This document shows, piece by piece, positions 12,411-23,857 of a stretch of DNA of 64,000 nucleotides; position 1 is the stretch's first letter; every line of letters begins with the position of its first letter. Both the position numbers and the translations under genes were made by a program. The notes under the pieces are model-generated. The model worked only from the letters and a program-made list of their open reading frames with translations, was not told where the DNA came from and did not search any database. The stretch lies in contig OX291543.1 of assembly GCA_946406115.1 (NCBI GenBank), forward strand, positions 5,148,501 through 5,212,500, written 5' to 3'. Source of the stretch: Apoda limacodes. Its lineage: Eukaryota > Arthropoda > Insecta > Lepidoptera > Limacodidae.

Positions 12411-12848
12411 AATTCAAGGGTATGCTTTGTGTGCGGCTTTTTGATTTTTTTCCAATAATTCTATCTTCTGCTCCAGTTAAAAAAGCTTATCAAGTTAATC
12501 CTTTATTCTACTCTGCACAAAAATATCCAATTTGGTTTTCATATCATTGACGGAAGTACTTGTACTCAATACTACTTGTACAGTCATTTGCTAAAGTCCA
12601 AGCATAGTGTAAAGGTAAAAATTGCGTGAAGCCATTCTGTGAATCTCGCAGTCACACAATAACATTATCAGAACTATTATTAACCTTAAATCAACGAAAT
12701 TAGGTTTAGTTTTCTTTACACTAACCAGTTTATTGAAACCGTTCTCTTTTGGTTTCTTAATCTAACAAATTAATTAGGTGTAAACAGCAGCGTTGTTCTA
12801 CATAAGTATTGTTTATTTCGCATAAAATGTTGTCTGCCCCGTGACCCC

Positions 12849-12921
12849 GTGGCCCCGTGGTGTGTTCGACGCTGAGACTTAATTTGGCGAGCCTATGGTT
12901 CAAATCTCGCTACTTCCGTAT
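12849..12921 (+). repeat. tRNA-like sequence (SINE head or pseudo-tRNA)
   Basis: GC-rich text ending TATGGTTCAAATCTCGC contains a B-box-like GGTTCAAATCTC about 50 bases after a degenerate A-box-like GTGGTGTGTTCGACGC. A T-rich run follows at 12950. A clean cloverleaf does not form, so a tRNA-derived SINE fragment is more likely than a gene. Confidence 0.35.
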
Positions 12922-13096
12922 TGAGTATTTTGTTAGGAATTACTTTTTTTTATGTTTTGATATGTAGTTCTCTCTGAAAAGGTCCAATTAGTATGAGAAC
13001 TTTTTGTATTGTTTGCAAAAATTAAAACACATGCAATCTAATAAAAATGGTTTTTATTAAAATTTTATAAATATTTTTTTGATAAATGACTCTTTT

Positions 13097-13098
<2 letters not shown>

Positions 13099-13128
<30 letters not shown>
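13099..13128. repeat. (AT)n microsatellite
   Basis: A run of about 13 TA units. A second, shorter AT run is at about 13289-13307. Confidence 0.9.
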
Positions 13129-13130
<2 letters not shown>

Positions 13131-13342
13131 TATGGTTATAGCTTAAGTATTCGTTTTCGTAATGAACAGAAAATTGAAACTTAACCATAAGAATAAAAAA
13201 AAAAATACAAGTCACCATTCATTCGGTAACGCTGCTATATTTTGAAAAACAACAAAGTAAAAAAAAAAATGTTATGTCTTAAATATATCAATATATATAT
13301 ATATATAAAATAACATCTGTAAGAAAAATACTACTTTATTAT

Positions 13343-13710
13343 TAGGGGTAATTAGCGGAACCCTATTACTAAGGCTCCGGCTGTTTCTCATGAACCGTGA
13401 TAGTTAGACAGTTGAAATTTTCACAGAAGATATATTTCTGTTGCCGCAACAAATACTAAAAAACAGAATAAAATAAATATGTAAGGGGGCTCCGATGCAA
13501 CAAACGTGATTTTTTTTGCTCGATTTTGCTTAGTATTGATAACAGCAACAGATAGACGCCTAAAATATTACCAAAATATTTAGTTATATAGTTAATTTAA
13601 AAATAAAGAATTAAATTAAAACAAACGTGATTTTTTTTGCCGTTTTTATAGAGGTATGATTTATACAGATAATGGTACGGAACCCTTCGTGCGCGAGTCC
13701 GACTCGCACA
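13343..13710 (+). repeat. Interspersed repeat family A, copy 2 (long subtype)
   Basis: Same family as 8253-8549: GGGTAATTAGCGGAACCC, TTTCACAGAAGATATATTTC and the end GTGCGCGAGTCCGACTCGC. It has an extra internal block of about 120 bases (around 13515-13635) bounded by two copies of ACAAACGTGATTTTTTTTGC. The Tc1-like transposase begins directly at its 3' end. Confidence 0.85.
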
Positions 13711-13714
13711 TTTT

Positions 13715-14859
13715 TTAGTATTTAATATAACCTCCATTATTTTCAATTACAGCAAGCAAGCACCGCCGCATAGATCCGACTATATTAGAACAGATATCTG
13801 TTCCTCTAATATTATTCCAAATTTCTAAACAGTGAGCCTCTAATGACTCTGTAGTCCTTTCATTTCGCATGTCCCATCTTTGCACCATCAAACCCCATAG
13901 GTTTTCTATGGGATTTAAATTTGGTGATTTTGCAGGCCAAGGAATAACATTAATGTCCGGGTGGTGAATAAACCAATCCTGCACTATATGCGCTCGATGC
14001 ACAGGACAGCTATCATGCATAAACTGTATTTGTGGCATGTCAGCTAATCGATAAACACACCGCGCTGTTGGCAACATGATCTCGACTAACACTTTCACAT
14101 AATGTGAAGCTCTAGCGCGCCCTGCTATCGAGATTAATTCACCAGGACCAGCCGCAGTCATCCACCCCCCATATTTAGTGATATCCGTCCAGATTCCATA
14201 TTTGGGACAACATTTAGATCTACATAACGGGTTCCATTTTTGCGCCACAAATGAAGCCTCCCGTTTTCAGATGATACGAACGACTTCTCAGCGGTGAATA
14301 ATGTGTGCTCCCAGTCAAAATCTAAATACTCCCTTGCAAACAACAATCTATTTTGTTTATGGTTATTAGTTAAATATGGTTTTTTAGCTGGCTTTCTATG
14401 ATGCAATTCTTCAATATGCAGAGCTCGACGAACTGTGTGTGTAGATGTATGAAACATGTGTCCAAACACAGCAGTCGGTATGAAACCATTGTTCTCGTAT
14501 TGTTCCTCAATGAATCTTCTTTGAGTCGCATCAATGTGCCGCGGGCGTCCACTTCGAGGTCGAGTTGATAAACTCTCCTCCTCTTGGTTGCGCAAGACCG
14601 CTTTACGGTAATCCACTAATAACCAAATAGCCAGATTAAAATAAACATTTCTCAAACTACTGAAATTATATTTTAATTGTTTTTTAGAAATAAATTAAAA
14701 AAGAAAAAGTATGGTATTAAAAAATTATGATATAACGTTAACATCAAATAAAATACTTACGGTAAAACCAGTCTCATTGCAAATTTGAGATATATTGTAA
14801 CCCATATTATGTAGTTCTATAATACGCATACTCTCTTGAATATTAATATTGGTCTGCAT
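13715..14859 (-). pseudogene. Tc1/mariner-like transposase, inactivated
   Basis: Minus-strand pieces form a Tc1-type transposase, which cuts and pastes DNA at TA sites. An N-terminal helix-turn-helix segment (14761-14859) has INIQESMRIIELHNMGYNIS. The middle piece (14158-14620) has STRPRSGRPRHID and the first catalytic region FTAEKSF, where the usual Asp is Ala. The C-terminal piece (13715-14248) has QFMHDSCPVHRA (second Asp) and PNLNPIENLWG (third acid). A frameshift lies near 14200. Between the first two pieces is about 100 bases of AT-rich sequence with a donor-like GTAAGT and an acceptor-like TTTCAG, but the phases do not quite agree. The missing first Asp and the frameshift make it inactive. 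No terminal inverted repeats were identified. Confidence 0.88.
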
Positions 14860-15163
14860 ATTATTTTTAGCAAAGAAATTTAATAAAAACACAAAATAAC
14901 CTTATCAACACAAGCACCTACAGTAACTCATCCACAACGACAAAAAAATGGCTACCTAAGTAATTAGCGCATCTAACTTAATAGCTAAATGAAAACACCA
15001 AACAAACTTGTCAGCACATACCCCCAGAAACAAATCTGCAACGAACGAGAAACATTAAATGTCTACCTACGTAGAACTTAATAGCTATTAGAAAATTGGT
15101 CTAAGCTGATTAACTAAACAAAATATTCATAATTCTTAAAATGTAACAAAAACAAAAAGAAAG

Positions 15164-15232
15164 GCATAAGGTGAGATTCGAATCCACAACGAATTAGGAT
15201 CTGATACGTCTATCCACTAGGCTACGGATACG
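15164..15232 (-). repeat. tRNA-like sequence on the minus strand
   Basis: Read on the minus strand it contains TAGCCTAGTGGATAG (A-box-like) and, about 30 bases later, GGATTCGAATC (B-box-like), in tRNA order. Acceptor and T stems have mismatches, so a pseudo-tRNA or SINE head is more likely than a working tRNA. Confidence 0.45.
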
Positions 15233-15364
15233 ATAATTTTTTTAGTGAAATTATTATATACAATATTCAATGAAACTAATATTACTCAGGTTCTACGAGA
15301 CATATTACTTTATTTCTTTAAGTGTGTGAGTGACTACGCCTCGCTGCCATTTTATTTTGTTTTG

Positions 15365-15660
15365 AAATTCTATATGCAGTTCTGCAAGTGACCGTACATC
15401 ACCTGTTATGATGGATGTACCCCAAAGTTCAAAACTAGATCCCTTTTTATTCTTAGTGTATACAAACGATTTGCCTTTTTTATGTAGAAAACCAGTGCAA
15501 AATTGTATTGTTTGCAGATGATACGTCTTTGATATTTAATGTTGATAGAAACAAAGATACATATAACGATATAAATGATGCACTTTACGTCAAATAATCA
15601 TTTACTGAATACACAGAAAACAAAATTAATAAAGTTTGCTTTACCATATGTTAAAAAAAC
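15365..15660 (+). mobile_element. Non-LTR reverse transcriptase fragment
   Basis: The plus strand encodes MMDVPQSSKLDPFLFLVYTNDLPF, then after a stop KLYCLFADDTSLIFNVDRN. These are RT motif B' (normally GVPQGS) and motif C (FADD). The fragment is short, with stops, and old. Confidence 0.8.
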
Positions 15661-15670
15661 TCTAACAAAA

Positions 15671-15960
15671 TCTATATATATAAAAGGCAATGTCCTGACT
15701 TACTCATCACCGCCCAGCCCTAACCGCTAAGGATAAAAATTTGAAATTTGGAGCAGGAGTTTGTTATACATTGAAGGCATCGTTTTTTTCGTCATCGGCA
15801 AAGAACGGATTTTACGAAATTCGACTCCTAACGAGGTGCAATAGGGATTGGAAGTTTGTTTGAAAAACCCTCTTTTTTTAAGTCAAATCTATGAAACTCG
15901 GTTTTTAACCTTTTCAGTGAAAATCACGATTGATATATTTCACTGTTTTTGGATGGAATG
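15671..15960 (+). mobile_element. Helitron-like 5' end and body
   Basis: It begins TCTATATATATAAAAGG, the typical 5' terminus of short lepidopteran Helitrons, and continues with GCCCAGCCCTAACCGCTAAGG and a weakly conserved body. No CTAG 3' terminus was located, so the right end is approximate. Confidence 0.55.
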
Positions 15961-16735
15961 ATGATGTATGGAAGTAGATGAACTTTGTATTGGAATCAGG
16001 TTATTTTTTAAAATAAAACCATTAAAAATTGTATATGCACTTTTGTTTGCAAATAAAGAGAAATCGCATGAAATTGCCGCTAATGTCATCAATTTTAAGT
16101 ATTTGCGCAGGATTGACACTCGCAGGAAGATGTTGTTACACTTATACACTTCCTGAATCAGTGCTTAAAAAAATATTGTAACAATAAAGCTTATATGTCT
16201 GCGACCAAGAAGCGATGCGTCATCTTCCGAATAATACCTCATGCTGCACGAGACGTATTATTTAGAACTCAGATTTTATTTTATTTTTTTATTATCATAA
16301 TTTTAAACAACATTTTATAACAAAATAATTTTATTTTTCATAATTCCTTTCCTTCCTTTTGTTTCCTTGTTTTTACAAAATTTACAATCATTAAATATTG
16401 ACTCAATATTCCCTTTATTTTTTATTAAAAATTAGTTTTTCTTGCAAAATAATTTAGTGGTGTTCCTAGTGGTTTCATAATATACGTTAAAAAGTCTGGT
16501 GGTTTTCTGGTGGTTTCAGGACCTGCATCTAGTGGGCTTGCAAAAAGTTTGCTGGAAACACTGCCTATTTCTTTGGTCTATGGTTAGAAAAAAGAAAATT
16601 TCCCGCGTAATGTGTACGTAGAATATGTACACAAATTATATAGTATATGTTGAAAATATGTACGATATGTAACAATGTAATTTTTTGGTTTGTTTTGTTT
16701 TTCCATTTTTAAATGTAAAAAAGGATTGATATTGC
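15961..16735. other. Upstream flank of the BARD1-like gene
   Basis: AT-rich with poly-T and poly-A runs. No coding pattern and no clear core promoter motif could be picked out. The ORF pair at 15940-16156 on both strands has no recognisable domain. Confidence 0.4.
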
Positions 16736-16750
16736 ATGGCTAGCTCATAG
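16736..16750 (+). promoter_or_regulatory. Micro upstream ORF before the BARD1-like start
   Basis: ATG GCT AGC TCA TAG encodes Met-Ala-Ser-Ser-stop. It ends 20 bases before the main ATG, whose first codons are also Met-Ala-Ser-Ser. If transcribed it is a minimal uORF in another frame (offset 35). Confidence 0.5.
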
Positions 16751-16770
16751 CTGCTTCTCTAACTTAAAAG

Positions 16771-18396
16771 ATGGCTAGTTCAGGATTAAAGGATTTTTTG
16801 AAGTCATTTGACCTCGTCAAACAAGATTTGACGTGCGCAGTTTGTTTAGAACTTCCAAGAAATCCTGTAACGTTAAGCAAATGTTTTCATATAATATGTT
16901 CTGAACATTTTGAAGGGTTAGAGAGCTGTCTAACATGTGGCGTTTCTCTTGAAGGGTGCAAAGTTTTCAAAGATGACCAACAACTTCAAACATGTATTGA
17001 CTCAGCGCGACAGTTAGAAGTTATATTCGAACCTCTAATAACAACCAATGAAGAGTCTTCTAGAGTCGAGCCATCTGTGTCCAATGCTGAGAAAATCACA
17101 GGTGCTAGGCAGAAAAGTACTGCCTCTAAAAACAATAAAGGAGGAAAAAAAATAAAGAAAATATTATCTGACACGAATTTGAATATCCAGAAACGAGTTA
17201 CAAGAAGCTATAGTTTAAATGATGATCACAATAAGTCATTGGCTTCAAATGTAAGTTCAATTGGAACTAATAAAACCTTAGAAAAACGAAACACAAAAGG
17301 TGAAACTGCTCTTCATGTAGCTTGTCGCATTGGAAAAGTGGATAGAATTTTAGAACTATTAGGCAAAGGTGCCAACCCTAATACGAAAGACAATGCAGGT
17401 TGGACACCATTACACGAAGCTGTTCAAAATGGGAGGAAAGATATTGTTAAACTGCTGCTACAACATAATGTATTGATAGACGTCCCAGGACAAAGTAATG
17501 AAACACCGCTTCATGAGGCTGTACGATATCACCACAAGGAAATTGCTGAAGAACTAGTTAATTACGGAGCCAATATAGAAGCTCGTAACTGTAAAGGAGA
17601 AACTCCTCTTCAGTTAGCAAAAGGAGATATGAAGAGAATTCTTGAGTTTGCGTCTGAAAACATTCTTCAGACTCAAGGAATTAATATTGAGCTCTTAGGA
17701 CAACTGTATATGCAGCTTGAATCCGACAATATCAGGATTTACTGCACATCCCAGTATCGAACTGTGCACAGTAAGTTAAAATTGCTTGCTAAACATCATA
17801 ATAACATACATATTGATTATAAGTTAACAAAAAAGGTAACACATTTGATAGTTGATACAGAAGATGACTACATATGTGAATCAAGTGTAGAGGTTTTGCA
17901 AGCCATAGTCAACAGAAGTTGGGTTTTATCATCAGAGTGGCTAATTAAAAGTAATGAAAATCATTTAGAACCATTTCAAAATTATGAGGTCAAAGGAGTT
18001 GGAACAACGTCTAACAAAGGACCTAGAAATGCTCGTTACAATAAGTATAAGCAACTACCAGGGATTTTTGACGGATGTCATATTTATATACACAACTTAA
18101 ATGTCCAGTATGAAATATCAAAAAGTTTGGTTATAAGCAAACCACTTGTTAATAAGCTGATTTTGGAAGCTGGAGGCTGTGTTCTCAGAAGGGTACCAAA
18201 TCCAGAATCAATACCGGAATATGAAAAATTAGTGCCATATCATGCAAAAGTTGGTGGAAAATTAACAAATTGTTCCCATTTTATTATTTTTAAAGATAAC
18301 TATGAGCCGATGTACAACATGCAGCACATTAAAGCTCTACCTATTGGTTGGTTAATAGAATGTTTGGAGAGGTATGAATTGTGTGAACCATGGTAA
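16771..18396 (+). CDS. Bard1: BARD1-like RING-ankyrin-BRCT protein
   Basis: An uninterrupted 541-codon ORF. Residues 22-56 form a RING finger (CAVC, CFHIIC, CLTC spacing) with His46 where vertebrate BARD1 has a Cys ligand. A basic linker follows (about 75-175). Residues about 177-296 hold ankyrin repeats (GETALHVACRIGKVD, GWTPLHEAVQNGRKD, NETPLHEAVRYHHKE, GETPLQLAKGD). Residues about 321-408 are BRCT 1 (ending SSEWLIKSNE) and about 431-541 BRCT 2 (with PIGWLIECLERYEL). This domain order is that of BARD1, the nuclear partner of BRCA1 in a ubiquitin ligase that marks chromatin during homologous recombination. It is shorter than human BARD1 (777 residues), mainly in the linker. The gene has no intron. 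Retrocopy origin is possible, but the frame is fully intact, so it looks functional. The ATG at 16771 is the first in-frame Met before the RING. Confidence 0.93.
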   Translation: MASSGLKDFLKSFDLVKQDLTCAVCLELPRNPVTLSKCFHIICSEHFEGLESCLTCGVSLEGCKVFKDDQQLQTCIDSARQLEVIFEPLITTNEESSRVEPSVSNAEKITGARQKSTASKNNKGGKKIKKILSDTNLNIQKRVTRSYSLNDDHNKSLASNVSSIGTNKTLEKRNTKGETALHVACRIGKVDRILELLGKGANPNTKDNAGWTPLHEAVQNGRKDIVKLLLQHNVLIDVPGQSNETPLHEAVRYHHKEIAEELVNYGANIEARNCKGETPLQLAKGDMKRILEFASENILQTQGINIELLGQLYMQLESDNIRIYCTSQYRTVHSKLKLLAKHHNNIHIDYKLTKKVTHLIVDTEDDYICESSVEVLQAIVNRSWVLSSEWLIKSNENHLEPFQNYEVKGVGTTSNKGPRNARYNKYKQLPGIFDGCHIYIHNLNVQYEISKSLVISKPLVNKLILEAGGCVLRRVPNPESIPEYEKLVPYHAKVGGKLTNCSHFIIFKDNYEPMYNMQHIKALPIGWLIECLERYELCEPW

Positions 18397-19651
18397 ATAT
18401 GTTGTTATGGATGTACCATTCTTAAATGTCACAACAGATAAACAATAATGGTAACAGCTAGTCTGAGTGTAGCTCACTCGGCTTTATAGTCTCAAAAGCT
18501 CCCATATAATACCGAAAATGGTGGATATATTAACTGTGGAGTGAGCAGCTGTAACCCTTCATAATAAGCTGTGATTTATTTAATAATAATGACACTGAAG
18601 AATTATACCAACCATGAAATCTATTTTCTATACTACTTCAGAATTTTATATAAATAGGTACACTGTTAGCAACTTTATTCTGTAACTATTTTGAAGTGAT
18701 AAACAGTGGTACTTCAGGTTATATTTTTTATTGACTATATTTTACTTTTTGACTAAATCTTATCTCTGAAAATCTTATATTGTAGTTTTCTCAGTATCTT
18801 TGTCCGTGTTCTTACCAGTTTTAAAAAAGTTTAAATGTTTACCATTTCAGTTACTTAAAATGACTTTATTCAAATGAACTTAAAGAGGGCACTTTAAAAT
18901 AGTCAAATGTATTTATTTGAACTAGTACCAGTTTAGTTAGGTGTTACAGTTTATTGTGAAGAGCAGGCAAGAATATCAGTATGTACACTTTGTCAAATTT
19001 CCAGTATATGTTTTAAATGGGTTAAAAGCTCTTTCAAATAGTGAAATGTGTTTCTTTTACCAATATCGGTTAATTTGTTGTTTTACTGTGAGAAGCGGGC
19101 GAGAGCCATAGTAGTGACACTATTTACAATTTTACTGATATATTTTGTCAGTTACAATTAATAACTAAAAATAAATATGATAATTTAAATATTGATTTGT
19201 AGTCTTACTAGGCCATATTATTTAATTCATATAGATAACCTTGTATATTCTTATAACAAAGTTTCACACAGAGCAAATATTTGATGTGAAATTAAAATTG
19301 TTTATCACAATGATTTTTTATGTTATCCCAATGTTAACCAATGTGTTAATCGGGAGTTTGTGTTAATATTAAAATGATTTATTGGCTTATTTAACTATTT
19401 CATTTTTACTTCTAGTATAGGTATTTTTTTTATGACAATAATTTGATGTTTATTGAATTATAACAGTGCTTGTTGTGTTACAGTCCTGCGCTATTCCAGT
19501 TTTACCTAATTGCAAGTTACACATTCCTAATCAGATTTTTGCCCAACCTTGGTTTACTAAATGGTTATGGTCCATGGCACCTGCCTTTGTTCCAAAAGGT
19601 CGCTTTCGAACCTGAACGCGCGTGCCTAGTTTTAGGCATTTTTTTATATCT
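18397..19651. other. 3' flank of the BARD1-like gene
   Basis: AT-rich sequence without coding pattern, probably including the 3' UTR. AATAAA-like hexamers occur, for example near 19172, but none is clearly the poly(A) signal. Confidence 0.4.
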
Positions 19652-19832
19652 TCTTTATATATATAATTCTTCTGTATGTGTGTATGTCACTGTACTCCTA
19701 AATGGCTGGACCGATTTGAATGAAATTTTTTTGTATGCGTTTGGGTGGCGCCTTGGATGGTTTAGATTCACAAATCAGCCCGGCAGATGGTGCTGCAGTC
19801 GGATGCAGGACAACGTCTGCCCGGTCAGCTAG
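19652..19832 (+). mobile_element. Short non-autonomous Helitron
   Basis: It starts TCTTTATATATATAATTC and carries TAAATGGCTGGACCGATTTG. It ends with CCCGGCAGATGGTGCTGCAG, AGGACAACGTCTGCCCGGTC and AGCTAG followed by T. The TC start, CTAG end and 3' T are Helitron hallmarks. Related end sequences occur at 29890-30490. Confidence 0.75.
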
Positions 19833-22269
19833 TTATCTTATAAGTTACTAAATAAAAGTGAACACACTTACCTCAGAAGCGTTACTTATTTTGATTTTTT
19901 TGTCAGTATGTAATGTTTTTACTTAGAGTATAAATTTGTTACATAAAACTTAAGATTTGTCTAAGAAATTTGATTTTTATTTTGTCCCTAAGATAAACCT
20001 TTCACATTTTCAGCAACTAGCGTCTGCTTTGGGTTAATTATACTAATTTTTGAGTTCTTAAGAAACTACTATGAATATACTATACTAATATTATAAGCGT
20101 GATTGGTGCGAGCCTAAAGGTGTAATGGTGAGTTGTTTGTCCTTTATATATTTGAAGAAACGGATAATGACATATAGAAAAACCGTTTATTCCCCACCTA
20201 CAAACCGCTTTTGTAAGCTGTCTGGTTATGTGCCTGAAGTATTTTAGGAGGCGTTGCATACATATAGAAAGTTGAGTTTTAATATCAAGTTCAGCCAGAA
20301 TGGAGGTATTGGTTTTCCAGGATGCAGACCATGGTATTAGCACAGCCTTAACTTGATTTTTTTTCATACAGTCGACAACCGGCATCAAAAGGCATGTAGA
20401 CAGAGCAAACGGTGCGGTGCGTGGCGAAACGGGGACTGCACGCTACTTACAAGCTTATATCAACATGTGGCCAGTCGGGAGCTGTCATACGTTTGGTAGC
20501 CGCGGATTTCCTTTATCTATTAAGACGTTGCCGGAATGTTCTTGAACATTTAACGTGATGATGACTGTACGAATAAAATAAATGATTAAGCTGTGGTATT
20601 AATTCATAGGACAGATTACAGAACTCTTAAGTCTATGCCTATTTCAAACAATGAACGATTGGTACCTAAATTTTTTTTCTAAAGTGTCCCACTGTGATGA
20701 GACCCGTTACGAGTTGCATTTGAGTATTTTGTACATAAATATATTTTTTAATATATAGCACAGAAAAGCGTCTGGCCTAGTATTATATAATCTGTGGTCT
20801 GGCATCTGAAGAAGTTGAGTAGATAGCCAACCCGTTTTAATATCGTATGGAAACTTGTTGCAATTCTTCTACGCATTCGGTCAGGGTTGTATAAAGAGTG
20901 GCGCAACTAAAGAGTGTGGTCCCCCCCCGCAAATATCATAAACCGCCTTTCTTATTTTTTAAAGCACTTGTCCTGATACTTCGGTTAAAAAACATTGCTA
21001 ATAAGCGTAGTCTTATTAAAACTTTTGTTAAATCCTTTTTCCCAATGCTTACAATAACACATACTACTGTTTGTTTATATTTTATTGTTAACGTCAAAAC
21101 GGAGTTTCCAATTAACCTTATCATTGGCACAGAGATAGTTGGAATGTTGTCCACAATCTACACAAAATATACAAATTTCAGGTCTGTGCTGTGGCTCATT
21201 CCGTTTACGTCTTACTCAGTGTTACATTACTAGGACTCGCGACAAAATCAAGACAACAGACAGACATACCACAAGATGACAGCATTTGCTTTTGAATACG
21301 AAACTCCAGAAATAAACACAATGATGATAAAATTGCGGTCTTTTTCTACGTCTCTTGGGGTGTATACGATGTGATGGTACAATATGCAAGGTGGAGCTGA
21401 ATTTTCTGCCCAAGCCAACGGACTAATGCGGAGTCTTACCGTCCTGTGAAAAAATGTATAATGGTATCCTGTTATATCGTTACTCATCTGTGTGCTTGGA
21501 AACTCAATTAGGCTAAGGGCCTCAGCAGGCACGATACTTTTCCGATTGGCGACAGGCGACTTTGGTCATCATAAATCAATAATGGTATCAAAATCGCGCG
21601 TTTTAGCGACGATTTACGATGCTGCATCGTGTTTTGAGACTTACTCCGTTTGTAAGTGGTGTTAAAATTTCTCAGTTGCATCGAGCTTCAGAAAGCGCTG
21701 GAGTTTGCATGTGTTCGGCATTGAGCTTCTGAAATGCAACAAGTGGCTGGTAGAGGCTTTAGGCTTCGTTCAGATACGCGGGAACCCCGTGGTTGCGTTT
21801 GCGGTTACGTCTGAACTAGGGAATGCAAAACTCGCCTAAATTACAACCCGTTTGTTTTCGGATTTAGTATAAAAAACCCGGGTTTCGGTTAAACCGGTTT
21901 CAAAATAAAATTTTATTTCTTTGTATATTTTTTTTGGGTGTGAACGTGAATTTCAAGGATGTTACAAGAATTGACAAACGTAACCGCATAATTTTTGCCA
22001 CTTTTCAATTCTTAAATAGAAACGTAGGTACGTAACTATAAAATATTTAATTATTAAAAATAGAAAAAGATACTTATTCGAAATTTCAACGATAACGCAG
22101 AAATTTATTTTAGGTTAAGGTTTACTTGATTTTTGTGCTTAAGATAAGTAGGTAGGTACAATATTAATTAATAGCCGGAAAATGATCAATTGAGCATAAA
22201 ATTTTGTGTAATAATAGTATATGTACTAGAAATAATCATTATAAAATTGAACAATATGAATCACAGCAT
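19833..22269. other. Intergenic repeats, no gene supported
   Basis: Holds moderately GC-rich patches (about 20390-20570 and 21500-21800) that look like interspersed repeats, and a C-run at 20923-20931 near TTCTACGCATTCGG, a motif also seen at about 10467 beside another C-run. ORFs at 20080-20388 and 20898-21233 show no domain. Confidence 0.4.
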
Positions 22270-22450
22270 GTATGCGGACCGTTGCCCCAACCCACAGATT
22301 AAAAGTTGCCCAGCAAACTATGGTAAGGGCTATGCTTGGGGTCTTTGAAAGATATGATCAGAAACTAGGAGATCCGACGAAGAACTAAAGATACCGGCAT
22401 AGATACAGAATAAGCAAGCTGAAATGGCTTGGGCGCGTTATATTTGTAGA
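22270..22450 (+). mobile_element. RTE-type non-LTR retrotransposon C-terminal fragment
   Basis: The plus strand reads KVAQQTMVRAMLGVFERYDQK and, after a stop, RISKLKWLGRV. This is the end of RTE-clade polyproteins ([11 protein letters not shown], then ISKLKWQWAGHI). A larger copy of the same group lies at 44050-45225 on the minus strand. Confidence 0.65.
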
Positions 22451-22699
22451 ACTGATAGCCTTTGAGACAGACGAGTCTGAGAGTGGAGACTAACCAGACC
22501 CAGTGATGGCTTATGTGATATTACAACGGTTAATTTAGTCAGATTTCGTTTTAAAAGTGGTTGCCCAAGCCGACGTTCGTGTCCAGGACACCCTTGCGCA
22601 AACCGCCCTAACTTTTCGCAGCAGAGTGCAAGCAGCACCGCAGCAAAAATTAGTCCGCGTGTAGTTTGTCAAGGCCATCTGCGGCCAACAACAGCAGAC

Positions 22700-23270
22700 A
22701 GTAGGTAGAAAAAAAAAGTTCTACAATAAATCTTGTTGTCTCCGAACGTCACCATGCGATTTGTTAAATAGTGGAAATGTAATAAAAAAAATTGCTACTC
22801 ATGGTTGAATATTTTTATCATTTTTGTACAGTCAATAAAGCAAGTCTTAGGTTTTTTTTCAATGTTGAATTATTAATTTATCATAGATTGTATTACATAA
22901 TAATGTCTATCATTATTAATATACAAGTACCAAAATTACAGATATTCAATTATAGTATTTATTCCTCAATATATATCTAGTTGATGGTTGTTTATTGAGT
23001 ACCAAATAAAATTAAGATAAATTCTACTAAAACATAATCCTGATAGACAAGTTTGTCAAAAAAAATCGCAAGAAACAGTAAAATCGCAAGAAAACTGGGT
23101 TTAATTAAAAGTTAAAGTAAATCATGTTTCTTCACTAAAATATAACTAAACTCTGTTTATTAATATTTTATGCGACTATGCGAACGCCGCAAAGCAGCAA
23201 ATTACGTTTTTTTTTCAAATAAATCTAACGAGATTGAGGACAGATTTACACTAAAAATACGTATTTAAAA
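22700..23270. other. AT-rich intergenic sequence
   Basis: Low-complexity AT-rich sequence. The ORF at 22792-22980 is not recognisable. Nothing else seen. Confidence 0.4.
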
Positions 23271-23275
23271 AATAT

Positions 23276-23345
23276 TACGTGAGTATAAGAGATGGGGAGG
23301 GGAGATGAGGATAACTCGCCTCACGTTATTAATAGACGCCCCCTT
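23276..23345. repeat. Partial copy of the GGGGGCGTC MITE
   Basis: It reads TTACGTGAGTATAAGAG on the left and CGCCTCACGTTATTAATAG, GACGCCCCC on the right. This is a decayed right half of the inverted-repeat element seen complete at 35973-36116. Confidence 0.65.
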
Positions 23346-23586
23346 TACATGAAATTTGAATTTGAATACAAATACATAATTTGTTATTGTAAAATATTAT
23401 GTCTACATTAGCTACCTAAAGTCAAGATTAATAACTCATACCAGATATATTCAGTCAAAACGTCATAAAATATAATTACCTAGCTAAATAATTCAATAAT
23501 ATGATTAAATAAATAAATCTTCTAAATTAGGTCACTTGTCTAGGTATAGTACTTACTTCCCATATCACGTTTTTTGACAAACTAAT

Positions 23587-23857
23587 CCCACCAAAAACAT
23601 TGTCATGTAAGATGTCAAGTGCCAAGAGAGACCATATGGCTCGCACTGTCAAAATCCAAGCTTTAGAGCCAAGCTTCTAACTTTTCACGCCCTGACTCTA
23701 CAAGCTCTAACTTTACACACTCTAATATATGGGTTGGCCATATTTCGTTACTACAAGAACTATTGTATAACAGAAAAGTAATGAACAGGTAATAAATTTT
23801 TCACCTTACGCCCACGTGCCGGTAACGAAACGGATTATGAAATGTTTTTGGTGGGAC
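23587..23857. mobile_element. MITE with TCCCACCAAAAACATT ends
   Basis: TCCCACCAAAAACATT starts near 23586 and its inverse AATGTTTTTGGTGGGA ends at 23856, a 16-bp perfect terminal inverted repeat around about 240 bases with no ORF. The superfamily is not certain. Confidence 0.7.

Noticed and set aside
19470..19832. 120-codon plus-strand ORF
   Set aside because: Runs through the short Helitron; no coding signature.
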